Below, one piece after another: positions 29,702-37,921 of a stretch of DNA of 64,000 bases (within the stretch, counting starts at the first letter, position 1; every line of letters begins with the position of its first letter). Below the pieces are notes generated by a model, which had not been told where the DNA came from, ran no database searches, and saw only the letters and a list, made by a program, of their open reading frames with translations. Origin of the DNA: Sphingobacterium sp. (GTDB lineage: Bacteria > Bacteroidota > Bacteroidia > Sphingobacteriales > Sphingobacteriaceae); contig JAITLV010000150.1 of assembly GCA_031277685.1 (NCBI GenBank), positions 1 through 64,000 of the forward strand, read 5' to 3'. Position numbers and translations under genes: made by a program.

Positions 29702-29778
29702 ATAAAATAGGCTAGGCAATCAACGCCTAGCCTATAAAAAATACAATAAATCTAGAACAAGCATTTTCAGGGCAGGAA
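29702..29778 (+). repeat. Direct repeat copy 1 at left edge of the lanthipeptide island
   Basis: This intergenic segment recurs at 43839-43931 in the same orientation. The first ~50 bp align with a few substitutions, and the last 24 bp (29755-29778) match 43908-43931 exactly. Copy 2 carries about 17 extra bases in between. The two copies bracket the ~14-kb ABC-receptor-lanthipeptide block. Each copy ends 40-53 bp from the stop codon of a leftward gene. Confidence 0.65.
29707..29735. terminator. Hairpin terminator between fimbrillin-like and ABC genes
   Basis: A perfect 11-bp stem (ATAGGCTAGGC with its complement at 29725-29735) and a 7-nt loop are flanked by A- and T-rich tracts. It lies between two convergent genes and should stop transcription from both sides. 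The equivalent hairpin in repeat copy 2 is eroded by several substitutions. Confidence 0.65.
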
Positions 29779-29830
29779 GGTTTATGCCGAAGGCTGTATC
29801 ACAAGAAATTGTAGTAGCCAGATATAGCGG

Positions 29831-30529
29831 TCAGCTTTGCATGATGGTTAAATAGATCTTTTCAAGCTCGTTGGCCGAAATCTCATCTGCACGAAGCGTA
29901 TTCACCAGCGTTCCCTGTTTCATGATGCCGATATGTGTACCGCTGTGGACAGCACTATAAATATCGTGCGTCGCCATTAAGATTGCCTTTCCGGCCTCTC
30001 TCATCGTGCGCACATTTTCATTAAACTCATACATCGCCTGTGGATCCAGCCCGCTGGTAGGCTCATCCATCAAGATCACTTTCGCATTTTTAGCCATGGC
30101 AATTGCAATCCCGATCTTTTGCCGCATGCCTTTACTCTGCTGCCCCAATCTTTTTTCAAAAGCTTCCGGCTGCAGTCCCGCCTGCCGCAGGTAATCACAG
30201 AGTTTTTCTTTCGGATACCTGAAGCCTGCGAGCCGGCTAAAAAAATCCAGATTTTCTAGGCTGCTCAAATACGGGTAGAGCATCACCACTTCTGGAATAT
30301 AGGCAATATCCGGCAACTGTTGCCCGAGTGCCACCAACTTTCCGTCGACCCTGGCTTCCCCGGAGCTAGCGGCAATAAAGCCAAGGAATAAATTGAGGGT
30401 CGTTGTCTTTCCGGCACCATTCTGGCCCATCAGGCAGAATACCTCGCCCGGTTCCACCCGCAAATTGAGGTGGTCCAATACGATATGACTGCCGTACTGT
30501 TTCGTCAATTCAACTGCTTCTAACATCAT
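29831..30529 (-). CDS. ABC transporter ATP-binding protein
   Basis: A 232-residue ABC ATPase with Walker A GQNGAGKTT (Lys41), the signature SKGMRQK, Walker B VILMDEPTSGLD and the switch His in ATHD. It belongs to the ABC-2/drug-export type. It is the last gene of a leftward operon with two DUF3526 permeases and a TonB-dependent receptor, 5 bp after the receptor gene. With the two permeases it should form a heterodimeric exporter or an immunity-type pump for the adjacent lanthipeptide cluster (inference). Confidence 0.92.
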   Translation of the reverse strand: MMLEAVELTKQYGSHIVLDHLNLRVEPGEVFCLMGQNGAGKTTTLNLFLGFIAASSGEARVDGKLVALGQQLPDIAYIPEVVMLYPYLSSLENLDFFSRLAGFRYPKEKLCDYLRQAGLQPEAFEKRLGQQSKGMRQKIGIAIAMAKNAKVILMDEPTSGLDPQAMYEFNENVRTMREAGKAILMATHDIYSAVHSGTHIGIMKQGTLVNTLRADEISANELEKIYLTIMQS

Positions 30530-30534
30530 ATCCG

Positions 30535-32709
30535 TTAAAATTTAAAACCTACTATTGCCCTCATGTTAAAGGGATCGCCATCTATGTAGTAATAGTTACG
30601 TCCTTCATAAGGGTATGATGAAATAATATCCCCAGAGGCCATATAGCGTCGGTTGGTCAGGTTATCCGCAATAAGCTGGATAGAAAGTCTATTGTGCGTG
30701 TAATTTAGCCCGGCATCAAATTTGGTAAAATCTGGTATAAACAGATCTTTTTCGGAGGTACTGCGTTTTATCAGGGTACTCTGTCCGACGCTGAGCTTCA
30801 GTACTGCCTTATTTTTCAAGGGAAAACCATATTGTATCCAGGTATTTATGATCTGCTGTGGCGTCTGCGGCAGCTGTTTGCCGATCAGACTTTCATCGCT
30901 ATTTTTAGTGACCACCGCATCTACAAATGTATAATTCGCAACCAAGGATAGCGCATCTGTAACATGACCGATGAGATCCAGTTCTATCCCTTTGCTGACA
31001 ACCTGACCGAGTTCTTTGACAAAGCCCTCATGTTCCAGGTCAGTGATAATGCCGTTGCGCTTGACCGTCCGAAATGCGCTCAAGCCTGTATACAGCCGCG
31101 AATTGAAAAAATCACGCTTTACTCCCAGCTCCATATTCGTTCCATATTCGGGGTTAACAGCTTCAGAGCCCACCACTTCATTTCCGCCGTTTACGATCGC
31201 TTTTTGCCCCGTCTGTGGGATAAATGTCTCATCATAGAGCAGGTAAAATGTTGTGGCCTTATCCATCAGATAAGTCAGTGCCACACGTGGCGACAAGGCC
31301 TTCTGATGATAAGTATTGGGCTTCACGACCCCTTTAGCGTTGATGGATTGCTGATCACTTTTGTACCAGGTATATCGGGCACCCAGTGTGAGTCGCAATT
31401 TTTCCAGCAGATCAATATTATCGTAGGCATAAACCGATTTGAGAAAGGTATTTCGATCGAGCCGCGAAGCCCGTACTGTCCTAGCCACTGCCGTTGCATC
31501 GACTTGATTGTCCGGTTTGCTTCTGAGGTAGACAAACTGTTCCGTTCCGTTGTTGAGGGACAGCGAATCCTTACTGTTGATGTAATCGGCACCAAATACA
31601 AGTTGATGGCTTAATGTCCCAGTCCTGACCCTGCCATTCGCAAACAGCTGCGTGGAGAAGGTTTTTCCGGCTCCCATCGATAGTGCACTACGCCGGCGTG
31701 TGGTATCACCATCCCTAAAATTCACCAGACTTCCTGCAGATGTCATATTCCAGGAGCGATAAGGCGTCCAAAGGAAGGATGACTGGGAGGTCAGCTGCCA
31801 AGATTTATTGAATTTATGCACCCCATAAAATCGTGCGGTCTGATTCTGCGCATAACTCCGTGGCAGACCGACCCCAGCACTGTAATTTACAGCGATCGGT
31901 CCGCTGAGTTTATCGGCTTCATTGCGTACTTTGACAATTGCCGTCCCATTTTTTGTCTCTCCACGGATCAGGTTATATTCCGCCAATACAAAAGTATTTG
32001 GACTGAAATTATATTGGATCACTGGAGCGAGGGTATATTTATCCGTCCGCAAATCATCGAGGTATGAATTGCGGTGCTGGTAGGCTAGGTTCAAGCGGTA
32101 TGAAAGCCCTTTATCTTTTACCGCAGCCCCCAGGTCAGCCGTGGTACGGAAAAAATTAAAACTCCCCAAGGATTGACTGACGTTCAAGAGCTTATATTTC
32201 GGTGTTTTGGTCACAATATTGACCGAACCGCCGGGCTCACCAAAGGAATTCAAAAAACCGGCCGGCCCTTTGACGATTTCAACGTTTTCGATCAGCGCTT
32301 CATCATCTATTGCAGCACCATAGTTAAAACGTCGGGACATCCCATTCAGGGTCGTATATCCCATGAAACCCCGCATCTGCACGGTTGCCGAATTATCAAA
32401 TGGTGTACTGTTGTAACCAAAGTAAACACCACTGACATTCCGTGCGACATCCCTCAGTTCGAGCGCTCCCTGACTCTGTAGCAATCCCGAGGAGATGCTG
32501 ATGATATTTTGGGGGATTTCCAACAGTGGCAACTGCAGCTTCATCGTATTGGACAAGGTATCTGATTTTACCTTCGTATTTCGCAACTGCTGGACGCGCA
32601 CCTCTTTCAGGTTGTAGCTCCGGAATACAGTATCCTGCTTACGCGTCTGCGCGTAGCCGGCAAGCTGATATAATGCTAAAAATGCGGTAAGGAAATGCTT
32701 TATTTTCAT
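30535..32709 (-). CDS. TonB-dependent siderophore-type receptor
   Basis: A 724-residue outer-membrane receptor with a signal peptide (AFLALYQLAGYAQ). The plug has the pattern of siderophore receptors (ISISSGLLQSQGALELRDVA, QMRGFMGYTTLNG, IENVEIVKGPAGFLNSFGEPGG, VNIVTKTP). A ~550-residue barrel ends in VGFKF. Unlike SusC proteins it has no paired SusD and no carboxypeptidase-like domain. It lies between ABC permeases and the ATPase, so it may import a metal complex, or move or re-import the peptide product across the outer membrane. The sequence alone does not distinguish these. Confidence 0.9.
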   Translation of the reverse strand: MKIKHFLTAFLALYQLAGYAQTRKQDTVFRSYNLKEVRVQQLRNTKVKSDTLSNTMKLQLPLLEIPQNIISISSGLLQSQGALELRDVARNVSGVYFGYNSTPFDNSATVQMRGFMGYTTLNGMSRRFNYGAAIDDEALIENVEIVKGPAGFLNSFGEPGGSVNIVTKTPKYKLLNVSQSLGSFNFFRTTADLGAAVKDKGLSYRLNLAYQHRNSYLDDLRTDKYTLAPVIQYNFSPNTFVLAEYNLIRGETKNGTAIVKVRNEADKLSGPIAVNYSAGVGLPRSYAQNQTARFYGVHKFNKSWQLTSQSSFLWTPYRSWNMTSAGSLVNFRDGDTTRRRSALSMGAGKTFSTQLFANGRVRTGTLSHQLVFGADYINSKDSLSLNNGTEQFVYLRSKPDNQVDATAVARTVRASRLDRNTFLKSVYAYDNIDLLEKLRLTLGARYTWYKSDQQSINAKGVVKPNTYHQKALSPRVALTYLMDKATTFYLLYDETFIPQTGQKAIVNGGNEVVGSEAVNPEYGTNMELGVKRDFFNSRLYTGLSAFRTVKRNGIITDLEHEGFVKELGQVVSKGIELDLIGHVTDALSLVANYTFVDAVVTKNSDESLIGKQLPQTPQQIINTWIQYGFPLKNKAVLKLSVGQSTLIKRSTSEKDLFIPDFTKFDAGLNYTHNRLSIQLIADNLTNRRYMASGDIISSYPYEGRNYYYIDGDPFNMRAIVGFKF

Positions 32710-32736
32710 GTTTATCGTTTTTGATTTGATTCGTTG

Positions 32737-34170
32737 TTAGTCGTTCTTTTCCATCGGTCGCATTTTAGCTGCTGCGGCGCAGACCAATAAGGTGAATAAG
32801 AGTATACCCCCTATTTTCCATGCAATAGAACGCAGTCTTCCCGAGTCGGTCGATCGATAAAATTGTGGCAGTAGGTTCAGATCTTCTTTGGAAAGTTTGG
32901 CATCCCGCAGCAAAAAGCCGTTCATATGCAGTACCCAGCGGTGCTGATAGCGGGCGACATCCCGCTGATAATGCAGGTAGCTCGCTAATCCCGTTTTGGC
33001 GATTTCATTGAGTAGTGACTGCATCTGGCTGACAGGATTGAGCCAACTGATCCTATCCATCCAGCGCTGATGCAGCTGGACATGCTCCTGGTAGCTGCGA
33101 ATATTTTTATCCATTCTTCGTCCCAGAAGGTCATAGTAGGCTACAAACCGTTTATTTCCGTAGCGTGCGGTATCCGTCGGCTTGCGCAAATGTACATACT
33201 GTGGATTATTACCGTAAAACTGTTCTATAAGTTCAGGGATAGGCATCTCCCAGGTCTCGAGCATCGTAGCTCTTTGCTTAGACACCAATTCTGTACGCAG
33301 GGGTAGAGGCTGTTTGAGCCCGACCAGCCGATTGCAAAGCGCAGGCAGCACAATCGTCAGCCCCAACCAGCAGCCCAGCAGCAGCAGTGCACTTTTGCGG
33401 GATGAACCTCCACAAAGGATCACCAGCCAGACCAATGCGCACCAAAACAGCAGATAGATCAGTATCGCTATGTTCCAGAGCAGAAAATCAACGCCATCTT
33501 TTGGTATACCCTGCGGCGCCATCATAAAGCCGATACCGTTGAATGCCGTTAGCAACAGCCAAAGCAGCCCGAGCCGGAAAAGAAGTTTATACAGCAGAAT
33601 GCGTCGCAGACTTCCTCCATGTAGGCGCAACAAGCGATCCGTCTGCTGTTCCTTCTCCCGGGCCAACAGGTCATAGGAAAGCACAATAATCAGCAGGGGG
33701 ATCAGGTAGACCAGCACAAAAGACAGATCGAAATTGCCGGCAGCCAATTTTTCAGGATTGGCGATAGCGGTATTTGGAGGCGTAAAAAAGTCCCTTTTAC
33801 TATTGACCACATCATAATATGGTAGGATATCGCGTTGTCCGATAGCCATCAGTGCCAGTGCAGCCGGGGGATTTGTCGCGACCGGTGAGGCCCGGTATTC
33901 GATGACCTGCGGCAGTCCCGCCTGAGTAGCCAAATTTTTCCCTTCTACAGTACTGGTATCACTATCAAAGCGCTGTTTCAATTCAGTGAATTGCCGCTGC
34001 TGATTTCTTTGCAAGGTATCGAGACCTCTAAGCTGCTGCTCGACAAAATGCCCACCTGTGTACAGACTGTATCCCCCAAGCAAAATGAAGAAAAATAGTA
34101 AAGCAAGTTGCAGGGGCTGTGCAATAAACTGCTTCCATTCGAAGCGAAAGATAAGTTTAAGGAGATTCAT
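32737..34170 (-). CDS. ABC-2 permease with DUF3526 domain, subunit B
   Basis: A 477-residue inner-membrane permease. The first helix (~15-35) is followed by a large extracytoplasmic loop of ~120 residues, about four to five more helices, a second large loop and a final helix (GGILLFTLLVCAAAAKM). The layout and the NPVSQMQSLLNEIAKTG block match the DUF3526/NosY-like ABC-2 permeases. It is 3 bp from the paralogous permease upstream, and together they would be the membrane half of an exporter driven by the ATPase of this operon. Confidence 0.82.
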   Translation of the reverse strand: MNLLKLIFRFEWKQFIAQPLQLALLFFFILLGGYSLYTGGHFVEQQLRGLDTLQRNQQRQFTELKQRFDSDTSTVEGKNLATQAGLPQVIEYRASPVATNPPAALALMAIGQRDILPYYDVVNSKRDFFTPPNTAIANPEKLAAGNFDLSFVLVYLIPLLIIVLSYDLLAREKEQQTDRLLRLHGGSLRRILLYKLLFRLGLLWLLLTAFNGIGFMMAPQGIPKDGVDFLLWNIAILIYLLFWCALVWLVILCGGSSRKSALLLLGCWLGLTIVLPALCNRLVGLKQPLPLRTELVSKQRATMLETWEMPIPELIEQFYGNNPQYVHLRKPTDTARYGNKRFVAYYDLLGRRMDKNIRSYQEHVQLHQRWMDRISWLNPVSQMQSLLNEIAKTGLASYLHYQRDVARYQHRWVLHMNGFLLRDAKLSKEDLNLLPQFYRSTDSGRLRSIAWKIGGILLFTLLVCAAAAKMRPMEKND

Positions 34171-34173
34171 AGC

Positions 34174-35598
34174 CTAGATTTTAAAAAATTTCAGACGGAA
34201 GGCCAACACCGAGGCCAGGAGGCATGGCCAGATCAAGAGCCCCCAAAAAGGGATAGCCTCGCGCCACAACAGCAGGGCAAGCGTCGGAAAGCGGTAGTGA
34301 AAAGCAGGAAACAGCGCTCCCGGAGCCTCAGCTGGGACTTTATGCATTTCCTGTCTTTCCGGTTTTTGGGCAACTTCACGGTTGAGCCGACGAATAAAGG
34401 TATTTCGATAATCCCTGGCCTGTTGGAAAAACTGCTGATGGTGAAAAAAATCCGTTCCAGACAGGGTCATGGATAATCTTTTCAGCGCCGTAAAAGGGTT
34501 GAACAGTCCCATAGCGGATAAGCTTTGCTGCTGCTGGTCAATTATTTTTTCCACGTTAGTATAGTAATAATCAAATACTTTTTGCTGATAATCCTCATTA
34601 TACTGCAAAACCAGACCATCGACGTTCAGCGGCAGTTCCTCAATTTTTTTGACTCCATATTGGCGACACACCTGTTCGAGATATTTTTCCACACGCGATC
34701 TGCTGTCGCCGTCCCCATCGATCCCTTTAAGGTAGCCCTGGCGGACCAGATGATTGAATTCAGCTCTTGCTATCAAAGGATAACGCTGATCAATCCATGT
34801 CGTCCCGATCTTTGGCAGAACAATCGCCCACAGCAGCCAAATTCCCATGGCAAGCTGTATCGCCGAACGCGACGAACGACAGTACAAAGAAATTAGCGCA
34901 GCGATCAGGGTTAAGGAAAAATAAAAGACCAGGTAAACCAGCATCATCAGGACAAATCTGCCCAGCATCAGATGCCCCGAGTCAAAGAAGCACAATAATA
35001 TCAGCATGCCTACAAAGACTGGTAGCAGCCAGAGGACAGCAAACATATAATACGCAATGATTTTTGACCACAGTAGTTTGGAAAAACTGGAGCCATGCGT
35101 CAACAGCATCTTGAGGGTGCCCTGTTCGCGTTCTTGGGTTAGCATCGTGCAGCACATCGTCAGGTAGAGAAAGGGAAGCAACAACTGCAAAATCAAGGTC
35201 AATGTCAGGCTTCCGAAACGCAATTGTGCATCTGCACCCTCCGCATTGCTGTAGTCGACTTCATGCTGCACATGCGCTTCCACCCGATAGCTCGTACCGA
35301 AATAATCATTGAGCCCAGGGTCAAAAACCGTCAGCGGACTCAAAGGCTTGAAAAGGTAAGTACCATAATGGGCCACATCATGCGCCTCTGCGTGGAATGT
35401 CCGCAGCTCGCTGCTGAATTTTTTGTTGCTCTCCTGTCGCTCCTGCGCATCCTGCTGATATTGCACTATCCCCAAAAGACCACTTATAGTCAGCAATACA
35501 AATACGATACAGGTAAAAATCAAGATCGTCCGGTCGCGGTAGGCAACTTGAAATTCTTTTTTGATCAAGCTAAAGCTAAGGGATAGGGACTTATTCAT
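34174..35598 (-). CDS. ABC-2 permease with DUF3526 domain, subunit A
   Basis: A 474-residue inner-membrane permease with the same topology as the next gene: one helix, a large periplasmic loop (SPLTVFDPGLNDYFGT), a cluster of helices with EREQGTLKMLLTHG between them, a second loop (GIDGDGDSRSRVEKYL, NPFTALKRLSMTLSGTDF) and a last helix. The EREQGTLKxLL motif is the coupling region typical of ABC-2 permeases. It is the first gene of the leftward operon, divergent from the C39 exporter gene across a 22-bp inverted repeat. Confidence 0.85.
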   Translation of the reverse strand: MNKSLSLSFSLIKKEFQVAYRDRTILIFTCIVFVLLTISGLLGIVQYQQDAQERQESNKKFSSELRTFHAEAHDVAHYGTYLFKPLSPLTVFDPGLNDYFGTSYRVEAHVQHEVDYSNAEGADAQLRFGSLTLTLILQLLLPFLYLTMCCTMLTQEREQGTLKMLLTHGSSFSKLLWSKIIAYYMFAVLWLLPVFVGMLILLCFFDSGHLMLGRFVLMMLVYLVFYFSLTLIAALISLYCRSSRSAIQLAMGIWLLWAIVLPKIGTTWIDQRYPLIARAEFNHLVRQGYLKGIDGDGDSRSRVEKYLEQVCRQYGVKKIEELPLNVDGLVLQYNEDYQQKVFDYYYTNVEKIIDQQQQSLSAMGLFNPFTALKRLSMTLSGTDFFHHQQFFQQARDYRNTFIRRLNREVAQKPERQEMHKVPAEAPGALFPAFHYRFPTLALLLWREAIPFWGLLIWPCLLASVLAFRLKFFKI

Positions 35599-35608
35599 CG
35601 CAAATTAA

Positions 35609-35662
35609 TTAATGCATCAAAGTTGCAAATAAATAATAATATTTGCAACTTTGATGCATTAA
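35609..35662. promoter_or_regulatory. 22-bp perfect inverted repeat in divergent promoter
   Basis: Positions 35609-35630 and 35641-35662 are exact reverse complements separated by the 10-bp A/T spacer AAATAATAAT. The arms contain AGTTGCAAAT/ATTTGCAACT next to the centre and TAATGCATCA at the ends. The repeat fills most of the 86-bp gap between the leftward permease operon and the rightward exporter-lanB operon. It could be an operator controlling both, or a cruciform/hairpin at both 5' ends. Confidence 0.6.
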
Positions 35663-35684
35663 CACTTATTCAAACTGTTGGTAT

Positions 35685-37889
35685 ATGATCCTGTCCTTTC
35701 GACCAAAGCGTAGATTTCCATTTTACAAGCAGCCCGACGCCATGGATTGTGGTCCTACCTGCCTCAAGATCATCACAAAATATTTTGGAAAAACATTTCC
35801 ACTGTCCCATTTCCGAAATCTGTGCCGCATCGGCAAGCAAGGCACCAGTTTTCATCAGCTGGCTGAGGCCGCACAGCAGCTTGGTTTCAAAACACTGTCG
35901 GCATCATTATCCTATCAGGTACTAAGCCAACAGGCCCCTCTACCCTGTATCCTGCACTGGGAGCGTGAGCATTATGTGGTACTTTATCGGATCACAGCCA
36001 AGTATGCCTACCTTGCAGATCCGGCAATGAACGGTAAAGTGAAGATCAAAACAACGGATTTCCTACGTTCCTGGGAGACCGAAGCAGGTACCAATACCGG
36101 CCGGGCCCTGCTGCTGGAAACAAACCCTGATTTTGAAGCTCAGCGAAGCATCCCCGATCCATCCGCATCCATTTGGTCCCTGCTTCCCCTACTTAAAGAC
36201 CATCGCAAAAAAATGATCCCCATTGGTATCAGCCTGCTTATTGCCAGCCTGATCTCCCTTTCGGTTCCTTTTTTGACACAGCTTACCGTAGACAGGGGAA
36301 TAGCACACAAAAACACGAATCTGCTGCTGCTGATCTGTCTGGGTCAGCTGATGTTATTCTGCGGCAAAATGCTCATGGATTACCTTCGGGCAAGGCTCCT
36401 GTTTACTGTCGGTGCCCGGACAAGTATCAGGATGCTCAAGGAGTTTCTTGCCAAACTGATGGAACTTCCCTTTTCATTTTTTGACAACAGGCAGGCCGGT
36501 GACAATATGCAACGTATCAATGACAATCAGCGTGTCGAAGATTTTCTGACCAATTCCCTGATCAATTTTATGCTATCCGCCATCACCTTGCTGGTTTTTG
36601 GAGGTGTTCTTTTTTACTACAACTGGCAGATTTTTGCCATCTTTCTGATCGGTGCACTGCTGAGTGTGCTCTGGTCCAATTCCTTCCAACATAAAAGAAA
36701 GTTGATCGACCAACGTAAGTTTAAAGTACTCTCTGCCAATCAGCAGCTGCTTTTGGAAATATTTTATGCGATGCAGGAGATCAAGCTGACGGGCAGTGAG
36801 CAGGAGAAACAGCAGCTCTGGGCCAATATACAAGATCAGTCCTACGGTTTGAAAATGGAGTCCCTGCAATTGGACCAGCTCATGCAGGGCGTCGGCTTTT
36901 TTCTCAACGAGATCAAAAATGTACTGATCACCTATGCGGCAGCGATGCTCGTCATTGAGGGACAGGTAACTCTGGGCGGTATGCTGGCCATCACCTATAT
37001 CTGCGGACAGTTAAATGGTCCCGTGACTCAGCTAATCGAATTTGCCCGCGTCTCTCAGAATACCAAATTCAGTCTGCAACGCATGGCGGAGGTACATCAG
37101 GAGACTGCTGAAGATCAGGATATCCCCAGACAGCCTATCCTCGCCAGTCCGCAGCCAATCCATGTCAACAATTTAACTTTTCGGTACGATACGGCCAACA
37201 CCGAAGCAGTCCTCAAGAATATCAACCTGCATATTCCCGCTGGCAAGATCACGGCCATTGTCGGGACCAGCGGCAGCGGCAAAACGACGCTGATCAAGCT
37301 ACTGCTTAAGTTTTACCGAACCGTTCCCGGATCCATCGTCATTGGCGACACCCCACTCGACCAATTGCATGCCAAGGCCTGGCGTGCCCGTTGTGGTGTT
37401 GTCATGCAAGATGGCTACATCTTTATGGATACCATTGCCAACAACATCTACGCCGGTGCTGCGGTCAAAGACGAAAGACGTCTGCAGGAGGTCGCACAAT
37501 TGGTCAATATGCACCATTTCATCCAAACGATGCCCTTCGGTTACCAGACCATTATAGGCCGGGACGGCTATGGACTGAGCAGTGGCCAGAAACAACGCCT
37601 ATTGATCGCAAGGATGATCTACCGCAATCCACCCTATATTTTCCTTGATGAGGCTACAAATTCACTTGATGCCCATAATGAGTTAACGATCGTCAATAAC
37701 CTGAACCATTTTTTTGAGGAAAAGACGGTCTTGATCGTGGCACACCGCCTCAGCACCGTGAAAAATGCCCATCAGATTATTGTGCTCGATCAAGGCACCC
37801 TTGTCGAACAAGGCACGCACCAAGAGCTGATCAAAAAAAAAGGCAGCTACTACGAACTGATCAAAAATCAGCTTGAGTTAACAAATTGA
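35685..37889 (+). CDS. C39-peptidase ABC exporter (LanT-like)
   Basis: A 734-residue peptidase-containing ABC exporter. The N-terminal C39 cysteine protease has Gln16, Cys22 (DCGPTCLKII), His96 (EHYVVLY) and Asp112 (ADPAMNG), all the expected catalytic residues. The transmembrane domain spans ~165-440. The ATPase has Walker A GTSGSGKTT, signature LSSGQKQR, Walker B IFLDEATNSLD and AHRLST. It should cut the precursor peptide after its Gly-Gly and export the modified core across the inner membrane. It is the first gene of the biosynthetic operon. Confidence 0.93.
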   Translation: MILSFRPKRRFPFYKQPDAMDCGPTCLKIITKYFGKTFPLSHFRNLCRIGKQGTSFHQLAEAAQQLGFKTLSASLSYQVLSQQAPLPCILHWEREHYVVLYRITAKYAYLADPAMNGKVKIKTTDFLRSWETEAGTNTGRALLLETNPDFEAQRSIPDPSASIWSLLPLLKDHRKKMIPIGISLLIASLISLSVPFLTQLTVDRGIAHKNTNLLLLICLGQLMLFCGKMLMDYLRARLLFTVGARTSIRMLKEFLAKLMELPFSFFDNRQAGDNMQRINDNQRVEDFLTNSLINFMLSAITLLVFGGVLFYYNWQIFAIFLIGALLSVLWSNSFQHKRKLIDQRKFKVLSANQQLLLEIFYAMQEIKLTGSEQEKQQLWANIQDQSYGLKMESLQLDQLMQGVGFFLNEIKNVLITYAAAMLVIEGQVTLGGMLAITYICGQLNGPVTQLIEFARVSQNTKFSLQRMAEVHQETAEDQDIPRQPILASPQPIHVNNLTFRYDTANTEAVLKNINLHIPAGKITAIVGTSGSGKTTLIKLLLKFYRTVPGSIVIGDTPLDQLHAKAWRARCGVVMQDGYIFMDTIANNIYAGAAVKDERRLQEVAQLVNMHHFIQTMPFGYQTIIGRDGYGLSSGQKQRLLIARMIYRNPPYIFLDEATNSLDAHNELTIVNNLNHFFEEKTVLIVAHRLSTVKNAHQIIVLDQGTLVEQGTHQELIKKKGSYYELIKNQLELTN

Positions 37890-37921
37890 TCGCTATTACA
37901 ACTTTATTAAATCCATGCATC

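Noticed and set aside
30964..31614. Long rightward open frame of 216 residues antisense to the TonB-dependent receptor gene
   Set aside because: It lies wholly inside a well supported receptor gene on the other strand, has no family match, and long antisense frames are expected in this GC-rich block.
37886..37921. TTG start for the dehydratase overlapping the exporter stop
   Set aside because: The ATG at 37922 begins the conserved N-terminus and is a stronger start; the extra 12 residues have no family support. TTG use cannot be wholly excluded.
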